DNA from: PMNU01 sp035479375 | GTDB taxonomy: Bacteria > Patescibacteriota > Saccharimonadia > Saccharimonadales > UBA4665 | Assembly (NCBI GenBank): GCA_035479375.1 | Contig: DATIIT010000010.1 | Coordinates: forward strand, 1-54,870 | Direction of reading: 5' to 3' | Length of the DNA stretch: 54,870 nucleotides | Part shown: positions 15,505-23,395 of the stretch, piece by piece | How the letters are laid out: every line of letters begins with the position of its first letter | Numbering within the stretch: the stretch's first letter is position 1 | The notes under the pieces: generated by a model | What the model saw: the letters and a program-made list of their open reading frames with translations, nothing else | The model's database searches: none | Told to the model about the DNA's origin: nothing | Made by a program: the position numbers and the translations under genes

Positions 15505-16100
15505 TGTACCTCCCCCTGCTCGGTTATATTGACGGCCCCCAGCCGGATAATATCCAGTGTACCATCTACTGGCAAGCGGAGGCGCGCCACCGTTGAGGGC
15601 GGCCGCCCGGTGCGCTCGCCGCCGTCCACGTAAAAGCCAACTTGGTCGCTAAAATAGGCCAGCGCCTCGGCGATGTTGTTGGCCGCCGGCTGCCCCGGAT
15701 GGTTGGCGCTGCTGGTGAGCAGCGGGCCGGTTTGCTCCAGCAACTGGCGCACTTCTGGGTCCGCTACCACGCGGAAAGCGCAGTGGCCCGTGCCCTGGCC
15801 GAGGTAATCCAAGCTGGCCGGCACGGGCAGCTCAATGCTGAGCGGGTTTGGCCACAGGTGGGCGACGGCGTCTAGGTACTCGGCGGAGATGCCCAGCCCG
15901 TGCAGCTGCTCCACGCTGCTAGCGATGACCGTGCCCGGCTTCTGCTCGCGGTGTTTGAGCTTATACAGCTTGTCCACCGCGGCCGGCAAGTGCGCGGCGG
16001 CGCTCAGGCCATAGATCGTATCGGTAGGGATAACCCCCACCGCCCCGCCGGCATAGAGCGGCGGGAGCTGCGGGTCGTGCAAAGAAGTAACAATAACCAT
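15501..16100 (-). CDS. tsaC: L-threonylcarbamoyladenylate synthase (TsaC/Sua5/YrdC family)
   Basis: 199 residues; makes threonylcarbamoyl-AMP from Thr, bicarbonate and ATP for tRNA t6A37. Family motifs: GGAVGVIPTDTIYGLSA, the KxR-type KHREQKPGTVIAS, and LLTSSANHPGQPAA. It is the single-domain TsaC type, without the Sua5 C-terminal extension. The other t6A genes (tsaB, tsaD, tsaE) are not in the window. Coupled to the MazG-like gene downstream. Confidence 0.92.
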   Translation of the reverse strand: MVIVTSLHDPQLPPLYAGGAVGVIPTDTIYGLSAAAHLPAAVDKLYKLKHREQKPGTVIASSVEQLHGLGISAEYLDAVAHLWPNPLSIELPVPASLDYLGQGTGHCAFRVVADPEVRQLLEQTGPLLTSSANHPGQPAANNIAEALAYFSDQVGFYVDGGERTGRPPSTVARLRLPVDGTLDIIRLGAVNITEQGEVQ

Positions 16101-16106
16101 GGAAGC

Positions 16107-16553
16107 TTATGAGGATTGCGAAGTAAAGTAGATAACCGTAGCCAGCCCAGAAAGTACCAGCATGATAAACACCGTCATAGTAATAAGCGCGATGGGCGGC
16201 TGCGGGCCTTGGGGCGCTGCCGGCGGCGTTTTTGGGCTGCGGGCGGGTTTGGTGGTGGCGGCGTCAGGCAACGGGGGCGCAGGCATTGCGGCGGCGGCCT
16301 CTGCAGGGGTGGGGATGGGCGCGGGGGCGTCCTGTACGGCGAGCGGCGCGGGGCTGGCCGGGGCCGGCGGAACAGCTGGCGGCACCGCCGGAGCCGGGGC
16401 GGCTAGGGGGTGCGGCGCTGTCACGACAGGCGCCGGAGCAAGCGCAACAGCAGGTGCGGCTACTGGCGCTGCTACTGGGGCAGCCGGCGGCACTACGGGC
16501 TTCGGCGGCGCGGCAATGTCCATGACCGGTTTGTGGAGGGTTTGCGGCTGCAT
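16107..16553 (-). CDS. Pro/Ala-rich tail-anchored protein
   Basis: 148 residues from the ATG at 16553 (MQPQTLHKPV). About 110 residues are an almost pure Pro/Ala/Val disordered tract, then a single C-terminal membrane span (ALITMTVFIMLVLSGLATVIYF) and a short outside tail. A GTG at 16577 would add eight residues but overlaps mutY and the TACAAT box. The tract resembles the Pro/Ala linkers of cell-wall-spanning proteins such as TonB-like or PonA tails, but there is no folded domain. Function unknown. Confidence 0.65.
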   Translation of the reverse strand: MQPQTLHKPVMDIAAPPKPVVPPAAPVAAPVAAPAVALAPAPVVTAPHPLAAPAPAVPPAVPPAPASPAPLAVQDAPAPIPTPAEAAAAMPAPPLPDAATTKPARSPKTPPAAPQGPQPPIALITMTVFIMLVLSGLATVIYFTSQSS

Positions 16554-16573
16554 AAATCGTTGGTTGTATTGTA

Positions 16574-17395
16574 TCACGCCCCGGGGAGTTTGTAGCGGCT
16601 GCGGGCTTCCTCTACCAAACCTTCTGCAATGAGGTCAGCCAAAACCTGCGGCAAGCGCATATCCGGAACCTGCCGGGAAAGCTCCGCAAAGGGCTGTTGG
16701 CCAGCGGCAAGTAGCTTAAGCACCTGGCCGCGTACTTGCCGTTTGGAGCCGGCAAACCGCGGCTGCACCGTGTAATGTTTACTTAACTTGTTAAGATTGC
16801 CCCTAGCCCGCTTCAGGTGCGAGCCGTAGTCCATGAGCGCCCAGTACCACTCACGGGCATTGTCCGGCAGCGTGCGCGCCACAAGCTCCAGGATGCCACG
16901 GTCTGGCACCCCCTGCTGGCCGGCAAAAAAATGGTGGATGAACACGGTGCGGATATTCGTCTCCACAAACACGGCCGGCATGTTATAGGCATAGGCCAGC
17001 ACTGCACCAGCGGTGTTTGGGCCAACGCCGGGCAATTGTACGAGCTCGGCTGAGGTACGCGGCACTTCCCCGCCGTGCTGCCGCACCACTTGGCCAGCCG
17101 CTTGCCACAAAAACTTGGCGCGGCGATTGTAGCCCAAGCCGCTCCACACCTGTAGGACTTGGCCGAGCGGCGCGGCGGCTAATGCCTTACAATCCGGGAA
17201 CGCGGCTAAAAACTCGGCATATTTAGGGATAACGCGCTGCACCTGAGTTTGCTGCAGCATAATCTCGGATACCAGGATGCTGTAAGGGTCGTAGCCGCCC
17301 GCACCGGGCTGGCGCCAAGGCAAGGCGTGGCGGCCGTGTGCTTGGTAGTAGCCGAGCACGGCGTGTTGGAATTCCCGTAAATGGTCCTCATCCAT
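16574..17395 (-). CDS. Short MutY-like adenine DNA glycosylase without Fe-S cluster
   Basis: 273 residues. The HhH-GPD glycosylase core is clear: SEIMLQQTQV with catalytic Glu44, VWSGLGYNRRAKFL, and the hairpin LPGVGPNTAGAVLAYAY. At the catalytic Asp position the protein has Glu (VFVETN, residue 145). The four-Cys Fe-S motif is absent: the whole protein has one Cys (69). The MutY C-terminal Nudix-like domain that reads 8-oxoG is also missing; instead the last ~60 residues (VRGQVLKLLAAGQQPF to ARSRYKLPG) look like a winged helix. Base excision is likely; strict A:8-oxoG specificity is not assured. SD AAAGGGC. Confidence 0.85.
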   Translation of the reverse strand: MDEDHLREFQHAVLGYYQAHGRHALPWRQPGAGGYDPYSILVSEIMLQQTQVQRVIPKYAEFLAAFPDCKALAAAPLGQVLQVWSGLGYNRRAKFLWQAAGQVVRQHGGEVPRTSAELVQLPGVGPNTAGAVLAYAYNMPAVFVETNIRTVFIHHFFAGQQGVPDRGILELVARTLPDNAREWYWALMDYGSHLKRARGNLNKLSKHYTVQPRFAGSKRQVRGQVLKLLAAGQQPFAELSRQVPDMRLPQVLADLIAEGLVEEARSRYKLPGA

Positions 17396-17414
17396 TGCCC
17401 TTTAGCATAGCGCA

Positions 17415-19199
17415 CTACTGGCCGTAGGTGAATCCGCCGGTGGGCACGGTGTCTGCCACCTTGCGCGGCGTGCCGCCCTGCAGGCTGGTGACGTAATCGG
17501 CCGACCCGCTGTCGGTAGACACCCGGTACAGCACTGCGCCGTCCAGCCACTGCAACGGATAATTTAGCCCGTCTTGCTTTTGTATCGCCGTGTCTTTGGC
17601 GCCGGTTACGTCGTAGTTCATGAGCGTGCCGTCCGACACCCATAGGCCGTGCGTGTGGTCCGCATTATCCACATAGAGCCGGCTGCCGGGGCTGGCCGGC
17701 GCGCCCATGGTGCTGGCCGCGCCGCCGCCGGGCATGAGGTACGCTGTCCAACCGCTTGTTGTTTGGACGGCAAGGGTGTTGTAGTCGGTGCGCAGCACGG
17801 TAAGCACGGTTTGGTCCAGCGCCGTCTGCCGGTTTGTGCCATCTGGGTCAACCCGGTAAAGCCCGGGCTTGGGCGCGCCGGCGCTGTCGCTGGCGGCCAC
17901 CGCATAGAAAATACTACCCTGCGCACTCAAAACCGTGGACAGCACTGGGGCGGCGGCCAGGCGTACGCGGCTGTTGGCGGCATAATCGTACCCGATGACC
18001 GTTGATATATTGTTGGGCGGCGTGGCCGGGTCGCTGGAGACCTGCTTAAACACCAGCCGCGTACCCACCCAGTCCACCAGCTGGATCTGGCTAGCCTGGG
18101 CCAGTGTTGTGGCGGTTTTTTGGCCAAGGTCCACCAGCGTTAATGTGCTCTCTAAAAAGCCGTCGGCGTCGTGCTTGCCATCGCGCGTGGAGACGATGGC
18201 CGCATGGCTGCCGTCTGGGCTCTGCACAAGGCTGATCTCGCCATTTTCCTGGCCGGTGCCCGGCAACAGCACCTCGCGTTCCGCGCCGTCGAGGTCGCTC
18301 TGGTACAGGTCATAATTACCGCTAGTTTTGTCCACAAACACCACTTTTTGGGCGGGCACGAGCTGCACCTCCGGCGCTGCCCCGGACGCCTGCAGCGTAG
18401 CCTGTGCAGGCCGGTAGCCGTCCTTGGTGAGCGTTACTGGGGCGGCGGCGTTGCCTGCGTTATCGAAGGTAATCTCCACTTTGCCGTCCTGGCCGGACAA
18501 AGCCGTGGCGTCGCCGCTGGTGGCCTGCACCCCAGGCAGGGGCTTGCCGGTAAGCCAATCATACACCACCAGCGCATAGCGCACGCCTACGGCTTGCAGC
18601 GGGAGTGGGCCGAGCGGGTTACTCCCTAGCCCCAACACAACAGTGCGCTGTATGCCAGAAAACCCGGGCTGCTCAATATGCAGCTGCGCCGGCCCAAGGC
18701 GTAGTTTGCCAAACGAGGCCATACCGGCCGCGTCGGTCTGGGCGGAGCGGCCGCCGATTGTGACGCGCACGTTTTTAAGCGGCAGCTGTGTGAGGCCGTC
18801 CACCACCGCCACCGAGGCGCCGGCCCGCACGCCAGCCGCGTTCAAGGCGCTATAGCGGTATGCCGGCACTACACCAACAGTGGTGGCGCCCGCCACCACT
18901 ACGGCAAACGTCAGCCAGCGGCCGCGTGCCGTCCCTAACCACAGCCGGAAAAACACGCCTACGCCATACCAAAAACCGTGGCGCGGCCGGTCAACGGGCG
19001 GGCGGGCGGCGCGGTCTTCGTCATCGGCGGCCAGTACTTCATCGGCCTCGTGGGCCACGATGTCGTCCACCGCTTCGTCGGCCCCGGCGTTGTCTAACAC
19101 CGGGCTTTCGGCCAGCGCAGCCTCTGGGTTGGCGGCCGGCACTACCGCCGGCGCTGGCCGGTCTTCCCTACTGCTTTCGGGGTCGTGTTTTTCTGCCAT
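17415..19199 (-). CDS. Membrane-anchored protein with Ig-like domains and a beta-propeller
   Basis: 594 residues. An acidic disordered cytoplasmic part (1-70), one membrane span (95-114, WLTFAVVVAGATTVGVV), two carboxypeptidase-regulatory/Ig-like modules (about 125-200 and 205-280: LPLKNVRVTIGG, KPLPGVQATSG) and a C-terminal TolB/WD40-like propeller (DLYQSDLDGAEREVLL; LYRVDPDGTNRQT). It faces outward. The next gene upstream on this strand encodes a close architectural paralogue, 15 nt away. A role in binding wall polymer or host surface is inference. No Shine-Dalgarno stands out. Confidence 0.78.
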   Translation of the reverse strand: MAEKHDPESSREDRPAPAVVPAANPEAALAESPVLDNAGADEAVDDIVAHEADEVLAADDEDRAARPPVDRPRHGFWYGVGVFFRLWLGTARGRWLTFAVVVAGATTVGVVPAYRYSALNAAGVRAGASVAVVDGLTQLPLKNVRVTIGGRSAQTDAAGMASFGKLRLGPAQLHIEQPGFSGIQRTVVLGLGSNPLGPLPLQAVGVRYALVVYDWLTGKPLPGVQATSGDATALSGQDGKVEITFDNAGNAAAPVTLTKDGYRPAQATLQASGAAPEVQLVPAQKVVFVDKTSGNYDLYQSDLDGAEREVLLPGTGQENGEISLVQSPDGSHAAIVSTRDGKHDADGFLESTLTLVDLGQKTATTLAQASQIQLVDWVGTRLVFKQVSSDPATPPNNISTVIGYDYAANSRVRLAAAPVLSTVLSAQGSIFYAVAASDSAGAPKPGLYRVDPDGTNRQTALDQTVLTVLRTDYNTLAVQTTSGWTAYLMPGGGAASTMGAPASPGSRLYVDNADHTHGLWVSDGTLMNYDVTGAKDTAIQKQDGLNYPLQWLDGAVLYRVSTDSGSADYVTSLQGGTPRKVADTVPTGGFTYGQ

Positions 19200-19214
19200 C
19201 GTACCAGGCGCGGG

Positions 19215-21035
19215 CTACAGGCCGCCGTAGCCACCGCCGTAGCCGTAGAAACTGGCGCTCGGCTTGTAGTAGTCGGTTATTTTGAGGGGCGTGCCGCCGG
19301 CAGCCGGCATGGCGTACAGCTCGCTACCGTTTTTGGACACCAACAGATAGGCGTCGGTGTACCAGCCGTAGGTTTGGTAGTCGCTTACACTGGCGACTTC
19401 TTTGCCGCCCTGGGCATCGTCGTCTCCCACAAATAAGGTATTTTTGCCGTCGCGCGGCTCGCTCCAGAATGTTTTGCTATTGGAGGGTGAGAACAAGTAT
19501 GTGGGGTAGATTTCGTTGAGTACATCGCTGGTTATCTTGCCAGTGACCGTGGTGAGTTTGCCGCCGCTATAGTCATAAAGGTTGGTGTCAGGGCTGCTGG
19601 GTTGCGGGTTAAAGTAGGCGGCCACATACAGGCCAGACGGCTCATACGGCCGCGCGTCTATCGTGACGCTCACGGTGCTGTAATAGGCGTACGGCAGGCT
19701 AAACGTCCAGCCTTTTACCACCTGCTTGCCACTGCCGTCCGGCTTTACGGTGTTGAGCGTGGCCTGGTGGCTGCCGGCGTCGCTGAGCGTGGAAGCAAAC
19801 AAATCCTTGGCGTAGACCACCTGGCCTTTGAGGATGTAGGCCTTGTCTATGCTCTCGCTAAAGTACACTGAGGTGCTGGTGCCGCCGGCCGCGTTTTGGT
19901 CCAGCGTTGCAACCTTGCCGCTGTCTGCATCGTACGATTTCAGCTCCTGGCGCCCGGCCTGCCACTGCTGCATGCCGTGCCGGTCTACCGTATACACAAA
20001 GTTGTGGCCGCTCCAGCCGGCCAGCGTAAAGTCGGCGTCGCCTTCGTCCATGGTTGCCAGGCTGTCGTTTGCGGTGTTGATTACAAACAGCTTGGCGTTG
20101 GCACCGCCATCACGCTTACTGAGCAGGGCGAGGTACTGCCAGTCTTGCGAGGCCAGCAGCACGGTATTGAACTTGTCTTCGCTGCCGGTGCCGGCCAGCA
20201 CGGTTTGGCGGTTGGCGCCGTCTAGGTCGGTCTTTACCACGTCAACCGTGCCGCTTTTGTTAGACAAAAAGTATAGCTTGCCGGCCGGCGTTATCTGGAA
20301 CGTGTTGGCCGGGTCGGTGGCGGCCGTGACCTTAATGGTCACTGTCTGCTTGTTGTAACCACTGCCCGAGAGCGTTGCCGGCACAGTTTCTTTGCCGGCG
20401 GGCAGGACAAGGGTGAGTTCGCCTTTGGCGTCGGTCTTGGCGTCGGTGCCTTGGGCGGCCACCGTCACGTTGGCCACGGGCTGGCCGCTGATTTTGTTGG
20501 TGACGCTTACCGCCACCTGCCGCCCGGTGGCCGCCAGGCTAATTTCCTCGCTCTGCTTCTGCGGGCCAATGGGCACAAGCACTGCCTTGCTGGCGCTGGC
20601 GTAGTATTTTTTGGAAACGGCAACCGTGGCGTGGCCAACTCTTACCTTTATACTCGCAATGCCCTTGTTGTTGGTTGCGGCAGTCTTCCCGCCTAGCTGG
20701 ACCAACGCGCTCGTGACCGGTTTGTGCGTCTGCGAGTCGGTAACCAGCACGCTAAAATTCTTGCGCAGCACCGTGCCAGCCAGCAGGTAGCGCGTGGGCG
20801 GAACGGCCAGCAGCAAGCCAACAACCGTCACCACAAGCAGCGGGATACTCAACTTTTTATTGCTTACGATCCACTGCCACAGCCGGTGGTGCGGCCGCAT
20901 GCCGCCATCATCTACTGGGGCGTCTTCGCCAGGTTTCGTTTGCAGCCGGGTGTGCGTGGCCGAGGCATGCTGCGGCGAGTGGCGCCCACGGCCGGCGTCG
21001 TCTTGTTGTCCGGAAGGTTCGTTTTGGTTGGCCAT
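19215..21035 (-). CDS. Paralogous membrane-anchored Ig-like/beta-propeller protein
   Basis: 606 residues, same plan as its downstream neighbour: a disordered N-terminus, one span (60-79, LSIPLLVVTVVGLLLAV), two Ig-like repeats (HKPVTSALVQLGGKTAAT and GQPVANVTVAAQG), then a propeller with the repeated phrase DVVKTDLDGANRQTVL, which matches DLYQSDLDGAEREVLL in the paralogue. The C-terminus ends in a Gly/Tyr tail (YGYGGGYGGL). It has a good AAAGGA site before the ATG. The pair looks like an old tandem duplication transcribed together. Confidence 0.8.
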   Translation of the reverse strand: MANQNEPSGQQDDAGRGRHSPQHASATHTRLQTKPGEDAPVDDGGMRPHHRLWQWIVSNKKLSIPLLVVTVVGLLLAVPPTRYLLAGTVLRKNFSVLVTDSQTHKPVTSALVQLGGKTAATNNKGIASIKVRVGHATVAVSKKYYASASKAVLVPIGPQKQSEEISLAATGRQVAVSVTNKISGQPVANVTVAAQGTDAKTDAKGELTLVLPAGKETVPATLSGSGYNKQTVTIKVTAATDPANTFQITPAGKLYFLSNKSGTVDVVKTDLDGANRQTVLAGTGSEDKFNTVLLASQDWQYLALLSKRDGGANAKLFVINTANDSLATMDEGDADFTLAGWSGHNFVYTVDRHGMQQWQAGRQELKSYDADSGKVATLDQNAAGGTSTSVYFSESIDKAYILKGQVVYAKDLFASTLSDAGSHQATLNTVKPDGSGKQVVKGWTFSLPYAYYSTVSVTIDARPYEPSGLYVAAYFNPQPSSPDTNLYDYSGGKLTTVTGKITSDVLNEIYPTYLFSPSNSKTFWSEPRDGKNTLFVGDDDAQGGKEVASVSDYQTYGWYTDAYLLVSKNGSELYAMPAAGGTPLKITDYYKPSASFYGYGGGYGGL

Positions 21036-21097
21036 ACTTGTTATCCTTTTCTGGCCTTAGTCTAGCAGAACTCCGCCTGGAGGCGATAGCATAAAGC

Positions 21098-22102
21098 TTA
21101 GTAAAGCGTCTTGTGCTCGGGCACCAGCTGCCTGCCCTGTGCCGCAAACGGCTGGGCGTGTTGGCCGCCAGCCTTGTCACCGGCAAAGCGCAGCGTGTAG
21201 CGGCCCATGTCCATTAACGATTGCTCAGCCTGCGGCGTCGCGCCAGCCGTGTCTTCCGGCGCAGTCAGCATAAACGAGTAGGCATACGACTTATGCGTCT
21301 TGGTGTTGTAAATAATGCCCACGTCGTGGCGGTTGTCACCCGTGGGGTCATCCAAAATGCCTACTTTGTTGACGAGCGTTATCCAGTCATTGCCAGCCAA
21401 TTGGCTGCGCACGCCGTAGTCGGTGTAAATATTGGTGGCCAGCGCGTTCTTCATAAATTTGCTGTACTTGTCTTGGGTACCCATCAGTTTTTCCAGCGTC
21501 CAAAGGGAGTCATGCGGCGTGGAGTTGCCCAAATAAAACCGGTTGGCGTCCAGCGGCTGTAAGTAAGTGTGGCTCAGCTGCGGATACTGCGCCCAGCGGG
21601 CGTTCACCGCCGCTGCGCCGCCCAGCGCATAGTTCACCATGATGCGCACCGCCGTATTGCCGGACGGGTTGAGCATATCAAACAAAACGTCCTGGAAACT
21701 GGCCGTGGTGGGCGCGCCCGGCTGGTCGTATACGCCGTTGCCGGCGCGGACGTCGCTGGGGAGCCAAGTCATGGTTTGGTTCATGTGTAACTTGCCGGCG
21801 CGCAAATCCTGCAGCACCAGCAGCGCTACTGGCAGCTTGTTGACGCTGGCGGCGAACTGCTCGGTGTCCGGGTTGTGGTCTATCACCAGCCGGCCGTTCT
21901 GCATGTCCATAATCTGCACGCCGGTAACGATGTTAAGCGATTCATCCTGTTTTATGGAGCCATCCACCAAATGCCGCAGCACCAGCTCTTTCACGGCTTG
22001 CTGCACGCCGTCTTGGCCGAGCGTTTGCTCGCTCATGGGTGCAGCACCAGTCTGGGCTTGGCTTACGTTGGTAGGGGCGGGTGGGATGTTGGAGATAATC
22101 AT
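21098..22102 (-). CDS. Serine hydrolase of the class A beta-lactamase/PBP fold
   Basis: 334 residues. The three active-site motifs are SVNK (SxxK, 86-89), SGN (SxN, 147-149) and KVG (KxG, 246-248). The omega-loop region (RFYLGNSTPHDSLWTLEKLMG) aligns with class A enzymes, but no Glu stands where Glu166 deacylates beta-lactams. A D,D-peptidase or other acyl-transfer role is therefore more likely than resistance. There is no signal peptide, so location is unclear; the first 55 residues are an Ala/Gln/Thr segment. A TACACT box lies 8 nt before the ATG. Confidence 0.82.
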   Translation of the reverse strand: MIISNIPPAPTNVSQAQTGAAPMSEQTLGQDGVQQAVKELVLRHLVDGSIKQDESLNIVTGVQIMDMQNGRLVIDHNPDTEQFAASVNKLPVALLVLQDLRAGKLHMNQTMTWLPSDVRAGNGVYDQPGAPTTASFQDVLFDMLNPSGNTAVRIMVNYALGGAAAVNARWAQYPQLSHTYLQPLDANRFYLGNSTPHDSLWTLEKLMGTQDKYSKFMKNALATNIYTDYGVRSQLAGNDWITLVNKVGILDDPTGDNRHDVGIIYNTKTHKSYAYSFMLTAPEDTAGATPQAEQSLMDMGRYTLRFAGDKAGGQHAQPFAAQGRQLVPEHKTLY

Positions 22103-22164
22103 ACCTAGTTAGTGTAGCCGGGCGTTCTGTATTTGTTATTAAATTTTCTTACCGATTTTTTCGG

Positions 22165-22170
22165 TACAAT
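22165..22170 (+). promoter_or_regulatory. -10 element six nt before the AlkA-type glycosylase
   Basis: TACAAT, then 6 nt, then ATG 22177. A GTG at 22171 is in frame but lies directly against the hexamer, so it would not be in the transcript. Confidence 0.55.
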
Positions 22171-22176
22171 GTGCGT

Positions 22177-22806
22177 ATGGAGATATACGAAGAGGCGGCC
22201 GCCTACTTAAGCAAGCACGATCCGGTTTTGCGCCCAGTCATTGCCCGGGCGGGGCTGAGCACCATGCGCCCGCACCGCAACTATTACCAGGCGCTGGTGA
22301 CGAGCATCATCTCCCAGCAGCTTAGCGTGAAGGCAGCGGACACTATTGAGCGCCGGTTTTGCGAGCTGTTTGGCGCGGCCACCGTGCCCACCCCAGAACA
22401 AATCCTGACCAAAGATATCGATGGGCTGCGCAGCGCCGGCCTCAGCCGCGGCAAAGCGGTGTATGTGCGCGACCTGGCGCAGCACGTGCTGGACCGCTCA
22501 GTGCGCCTAGACGACTTTGACGGCAAAAGTAATGAAACGATCATTAAAGAACTGACCGCGGTCAAAGGCATCGGCGAGTGGACCGCCCACATGTTCCTGA
22601 TGTTCTGCATGGGCCGGCTGGACGTCTTGGCCGTGGGCGACCTGGGCATCCGGAACGGTATTATGAAACTCTATGGGCTGGAGCGGGCACCCTCGCCAGA
22701 TGACATCCGGGATGTTGCCCGCAAAAACCACTGGCACCCGTACGAGTCTATCGCCTGCTGGTATATTTGGCACAGTTTGGATAACAAGCCGGCCGTGAAC
22801 CCCTAG
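22177..22806 (+). CDS. DNA-3-methyladenine glycosylase II (AlkA-type)
   Basis: 209 residues. The HhH-GPD core is shown by ALVTSIISQQLSVKAADTI, the hairpin VKGIGEWTAHMFLMF and the catalytic Asp in LAVGDLGIRNG. It removes alkylated purines from DNA. It lacks the N-terminal TBP-like domain of E. coli AlkA, as do many short AlkA proteins. The last 4 nt overlap the convergent membrane-protein gene. Probably transcribed as a leaderless single-gene message. Confidence 0.93.
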   Translation: MEIYEEAAAYLSKHDPVLRPVIARAGLSTMRPHRNYYQALVTSIISQQLSVKAADTIERRFCELFGAATVPTPEQILTKDIDGLRSAGLSRGKAVYVRDLAQHVLDRSVRLDDFDGKSNETIIKELTAVKGIGEWTAHMFLMFCMGRLDVLAVGDLGIRNGIMKLYGLERAPSPDDIRDVARKNHWHPYESIACWYIWHSLDNKPAVNP

Positions 22807-23393
22807 CGCGGACGCCGGTTGCGATGGCGGCGCCGCACAATAACCAGCGCCATCAGCGTATTCCCGGCCATAATATATGCCGGATAGAGGAGCTGCGTGG
22901 CGTCCAGCCTGCCTACGGCCAAAACGCCCAAGCCGCCGGACAGCGCCGTGAGCTGCCAAGCTATCAGCGTTTCGGTGCGCGGTGCGCGCCACGTCTTAGC
23001 AATCGTCAGCCAAAAACCGCTGGCGTCCACCAAAAGCACCACGATAATCGCGGCCAGCGGACTCTGCAGCCACCACCACAAGCCCACGCCCAACACCGCA
23101 GCAACGGCGGAGATATAATCGCGCCGCTGGAATTTACCGTACCCGTGGTGCAACGACATCACCGCAATAAACGCCGTCATCAGCCCCTGGCCAACGGTCA
23201 TTAACAGCGACCACGTGGCGTGCGCGCCAATTTGGGCGCCCAGCGACACCACGTTTAACAGCGTCCAGATCCACCACGTTGCCCGCTCCGGCTTGGTTTT
23301 GCCGCGGAAAATATCGCGCACATAGGGGATGTTGCCTGCCAACTGGATAACGCCGGCCGCAATGCCCAAACCCACTACGGCCGCATGGGGCAT
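22803..23393 (-). CDS. PQ-loop-like multi-span membrane protein
   Basis: 196 residues with six or seven hydrophobic segments and two internal similar halves: IQLAGNIPYVRDIFRGKTKP near the N-terminus and ASGFWLTIAKTWRAPRTET in the second half. Both halves show the PQ-loop/SWEET pattern (polar pair, P or equivalent, then a charged KTKP/APRTET turn). Families with this repeat carry sugars, amino acids or heme-related cargo. Start ATG 23393 lies 3 nt before the end of aspS on the same strand, so it is likely cotranscribed with it. Confidence 0.68.
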   Translation of the reverse strand: MPHAAVVGLGIAAGVIQLAGNIPYVRDIFRGKTKPERATWWIWTLLNVVSLGAQIGAHATWSLLMTVGQGLMTAFIAVMSLHHGYGKFQRRDYISAVAAVLGVGLWWWLQSPLAAIIVVLLVDASGFWLTIAKTWRAPRTETLIAWQLTALSGGLGVLAVGRLDATQLLYPAYIMAGNTLMALVIVRRRHRNRRPR

Positions 23394-23395
23394 AC

